DNA from: Methanomicrobia archaeon JdFR-19
GTDB lineage: Archaea; Halobacteriota; Methanosarcinia; DSM-18856; Methermicoccaceae
Assembly: GCA_002010075.1 (NCBI GenBank)
Contig: MTMG01000002.1
Span: 1 to 52,260, forward strand
DNA: 52,260 bases
Direction of reading: 5' to 3'
Shown here: one piece after another, positions 50,834 to 52,260 of the stretch
Layout of the letters: the number at the start of each line of letters is the position of its first letter
How positions within the stretch are numbered: position 1 is the stretch's first letter
Program-made: the position numbers and the translations under genes
The notes under the pieces: generated by a model
Seen by the model: only the letters and a program-made list of their open reading frames with translations
Databases searched by the model: none
What the model was told of the DNA's origin: nothing

Positions 50834-51316
50834 TCAACCCTCTGATAAATCCACAATCTTCGCATCTTTTTCATCTATCAGAGCAACAGTCTTTCTACCA
50901 CTCAGGACGCCAGAACACTCCCCCGGATTCACAACCAGACACTCACCAACCATATTCACCTACGGCTCGTGAGTATGCCCATAGACCACACACCCATACA
51001 TACCACTCCTTGCAAGAGCCTCTACCAGAGGGAGATACGTTCCATGAAGGAAAGCAACATCCTCGACCACACCGAAATCTCCTTTCACGCAGAACCCTTC
51101 TTTCTCAAAAAAGTTCTTGAGCGTTATCCTGTCCCCATCGTTGTTTCCAAAAACAAGGAATAAAGGACATTCAAGTTCTTTGAACACCCTCACCATGAAA
51201 GGAGAAACAACATCGCCCGCATGGAGGACATGCTCAACTTCGAGTTCGTTAAACAGTTTTACTGCCTTTCTCGTAGCCTCAATGTTGTCATGCGTATCAG
51301 ATAAAACGCCAATCAT
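50834..51316 (-). CDS. MJ0936/YfcE-type metallophosphodiesterase, with one in-frame TAG
   Basis: This calcineurin-like phosphoesterase has the metal motifs GVLSDTHDN, LHAGDVV, FGNNDGD, LHGTY and VYGHTHEP. Here TAG occurs at codon 119 (50962-50960). The frame continues VNMVGECLVVNPGECSGVLS and GRKTVALIDEKDAKIVDL to TGA at 50834. VNPGE is the conserved C-terminal strand block of this family (GxLxVNPGS), so read-through restores a 160-residue protein of normal length. It overlaps the aminotransferase stop (ATGA) and converges with the PhnP-like gene one base away. It probably cleaves small phosphodiesters. Confidence 0.9.
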
Positions 51317-52260
51317 AGCATCCCCTCCATCCTCTTTATCGCCTCCATCAGTTTATCAGTACTGACGGCATAAGATATTCTGATGTAGTTCTTGTATGCC
51401 TTTCCAAACGCACTTCCAGGTGTTACAGAGACCAGCGCCTCCTGCAAAAGTTTCATGGCAACATCGTCCCCCTCTGCTCTTTCGGTTGGCACAAATACAT
51501 AGAAAGCTCCGTCTGGAACAGGGCACTCTATTCCCATGTCCCTCAGCCCCTCCATAAGTATGTCTCTCCTCTTCTCAAACTCCTTCCTCATATCCTCAAC
51601 GCATTGTTGAGAGCCTTTCAACGCCTCAACTCCCGCCCACTGAACAAACGAGGTGGGATGGCTCACAGAATGGGACTGGACTTTCAGCATAGCTTTTACT
51701 ATGTGCTTTGGAGCAGCCGCATATCCCAGTCTCCACCCTGTCATCGCATATGATTTAGAAAACCCATTCACGGTTATGGTTCTCTCGGGCGCAATCGAGC
51801 CCGCACTCAAATGCTCTCCTTCGTATATTATCTTCTCATAAATTTCGTCTGACAGCACGAAAAATCCATGGTCAATCGAAAGCTCGGCAATCTCTCTTAT
51901 GACCTCTGGGGGATACACCGCACCAGACGGATTGCACGGACTGTTCAGTATTATCAACTTCGTTTTTGGCGTTATGTACCCGCCAACATCGTACGGAATA
52001 TAACCTTCCTCAGGACTCGTATTGACATACACCGCCTTTCCGCCAGCATACCTCACACACGCCTCATACGTCACCCATGCAGGACCAATGAGTATCACCT
52101 CATCTCCCTCATCCACCAGAGCTGTGATTGTCTCAAATATCGCATGCTTCGCACCCGGTGTCACAATCACTTCAGAAGGCTCTGCATCTATCCCGTTCTC
52201 CCTCCTCAATTTCTCACATATCGCTTCTCTGAGTTCTGGTATCCCCATACCAGGTGTGTA
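51313..52260 (-). CDS. Class I/II PLP aminotransferase, aspartate aminotransferase-like (partial, N-terminus beyond the window)
   Basis: This is the C-terminal part, about 315 residues, of a fold-type I aminotransferase; the frame is open to the window edge upstream of YTPGMGIPELREAICEKLRR. It has VTPGAKHAIFETITALVDEG, ILNSPCNPSGAVYPPEVI with the Asn-Pro motif, VLSDEIYEKIIYEGEHLSAG, and the PLP lysine in TVNGFSKSYAMTGWRLGYA with its arginine. The closest subgroup is aspartate or aromatic aminotransferase. The gene overlaps the phosphodiesterase gene by 4 bases. Confidence 0.93.
   Translation of the reverse strand, partial: YTPGMGIPELREAICEKLRRENGIDAEPSEVIVTPGAKHAIFETITALVDEGDEVILIGPAWVTYEACVRYAGGKAVYVNTSPEEGYIPYDVGGYITPKTKLIILNSPCNPSGAVYPPEVIREIAELSIDHGFFVLSDEIYEKIIYEGEHLSAGSIAPERTITVNGFSKSYAMTGWRLGYAAAPKHIVKAMLKVQSHSVSHPTSFVQWAGVEALKGSQQCVEDMRKEFEKRRDILMEGLRDMGIECPVPDGAFYVFVPTERAEGDDVAMKLLQEALVSVTPGSAFGKAYKNYIRISYAVSTDKLMEAIKRMEGML

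Overview
This window reads as a chromosome segment of a methanogen-like euryarchaeon, probably in or near the Methanosarcinia. The lineage call is an inference. It rests on an A-type ATP synthase operon in the order H-I-K-E-C-F-A, an RNA polymerase with split RpoB (B'' and B') and split RpoA (A' and A''), topoisomerase VI together with an archaeal-type gyrase A subunit, cupin-type phosphoglucose isomerase, SRP19, archaeal primase, preQ0 genes and geranylgeranyl reductases. Gene density is very high. Neighbours often overlap by 4 bases (ATGA or GTGA), and Shine-Dalgarno motifs are visible at many starts.

The main result concerns the genetic code. Nine recognisable genes are interrupted by ten TAG codons: queC, argD, a GIY-YIG/DUF123 gene, a dph6-like gene, a family 2 glycosyltransferase (two TAGs), a galE-like gene, a geranylgeranyl-reductase-family gene, a PhnP-like metallo-beta-lactamase gene and an MJ0936-like phosphodiesterase gene. 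In each case the reading frame is intact and the family-typical sequence resumes directly after the TAG. By my hand count, the 54 genes whose end is visible stop at TGA (36) or TAA (18) and never at TAG, once the TAGs are read through. No gene is interrupted by in-frame TAA, TGA or a frameshift. The simplest reading is that TAG is a sense codon here, most likely pyrrolysine. Standard annotation would split these genes or call them pseudogenes. No pyl gene or tRNA(Pyl) lies in the window.

Layout. 1-5430 (minus): A1Ao ATP synthase operon, cut by the window edge inside atpA. 5551-6532 (plus): a DUF22-like gene and an unknown zinc-ribbon gene. 6566-15833 (minus): tRNA-Lys, rpoH, rpoB2, rpoB1, rpoA1, rpoA2, L30e, nusA, S12, S7. 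15969-17337 (minus): queC and queE for archaeosine precursor synthesis. 17345-19615: an AT-rich island with a DEDD-exonuclease-like gene and a GHKL-ATPase/HExxH-peptidase gene, a candidate defence or mobile cassette. 19617-23402: a glycosyltransferase and topoisomerase VI B and A. 23407-26961: argD, aspS, pgi and SRP19. 27018-31493: an AI-2E-family permease, priS, hsp20, DUF123 and argH. 31490-38606: smc, UPF0058, a geranylgeranyl reductase, a DHH phosphoesterase and UPF0282. 38632-42395: dph6, a glycosyltransferase, UPF0179, thpR and cca. 42376-47715 (minus): CBS-ParB-like, gyrA, acylphosphatase, a thiamine-binding protein, DUF4013 and a galE-like gene. 47741-52260: a reductase, nurA, a PhnP-like hydrolase, a phosphodiesterase and a partial aminotransferase.

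The content is mostly housekeeping: energy conservation, transcription, translation, DNA topology and repair, and lipid and amino-acid synthesis. The island at about 17.4-19.6 kb is the only clearly accessory part.
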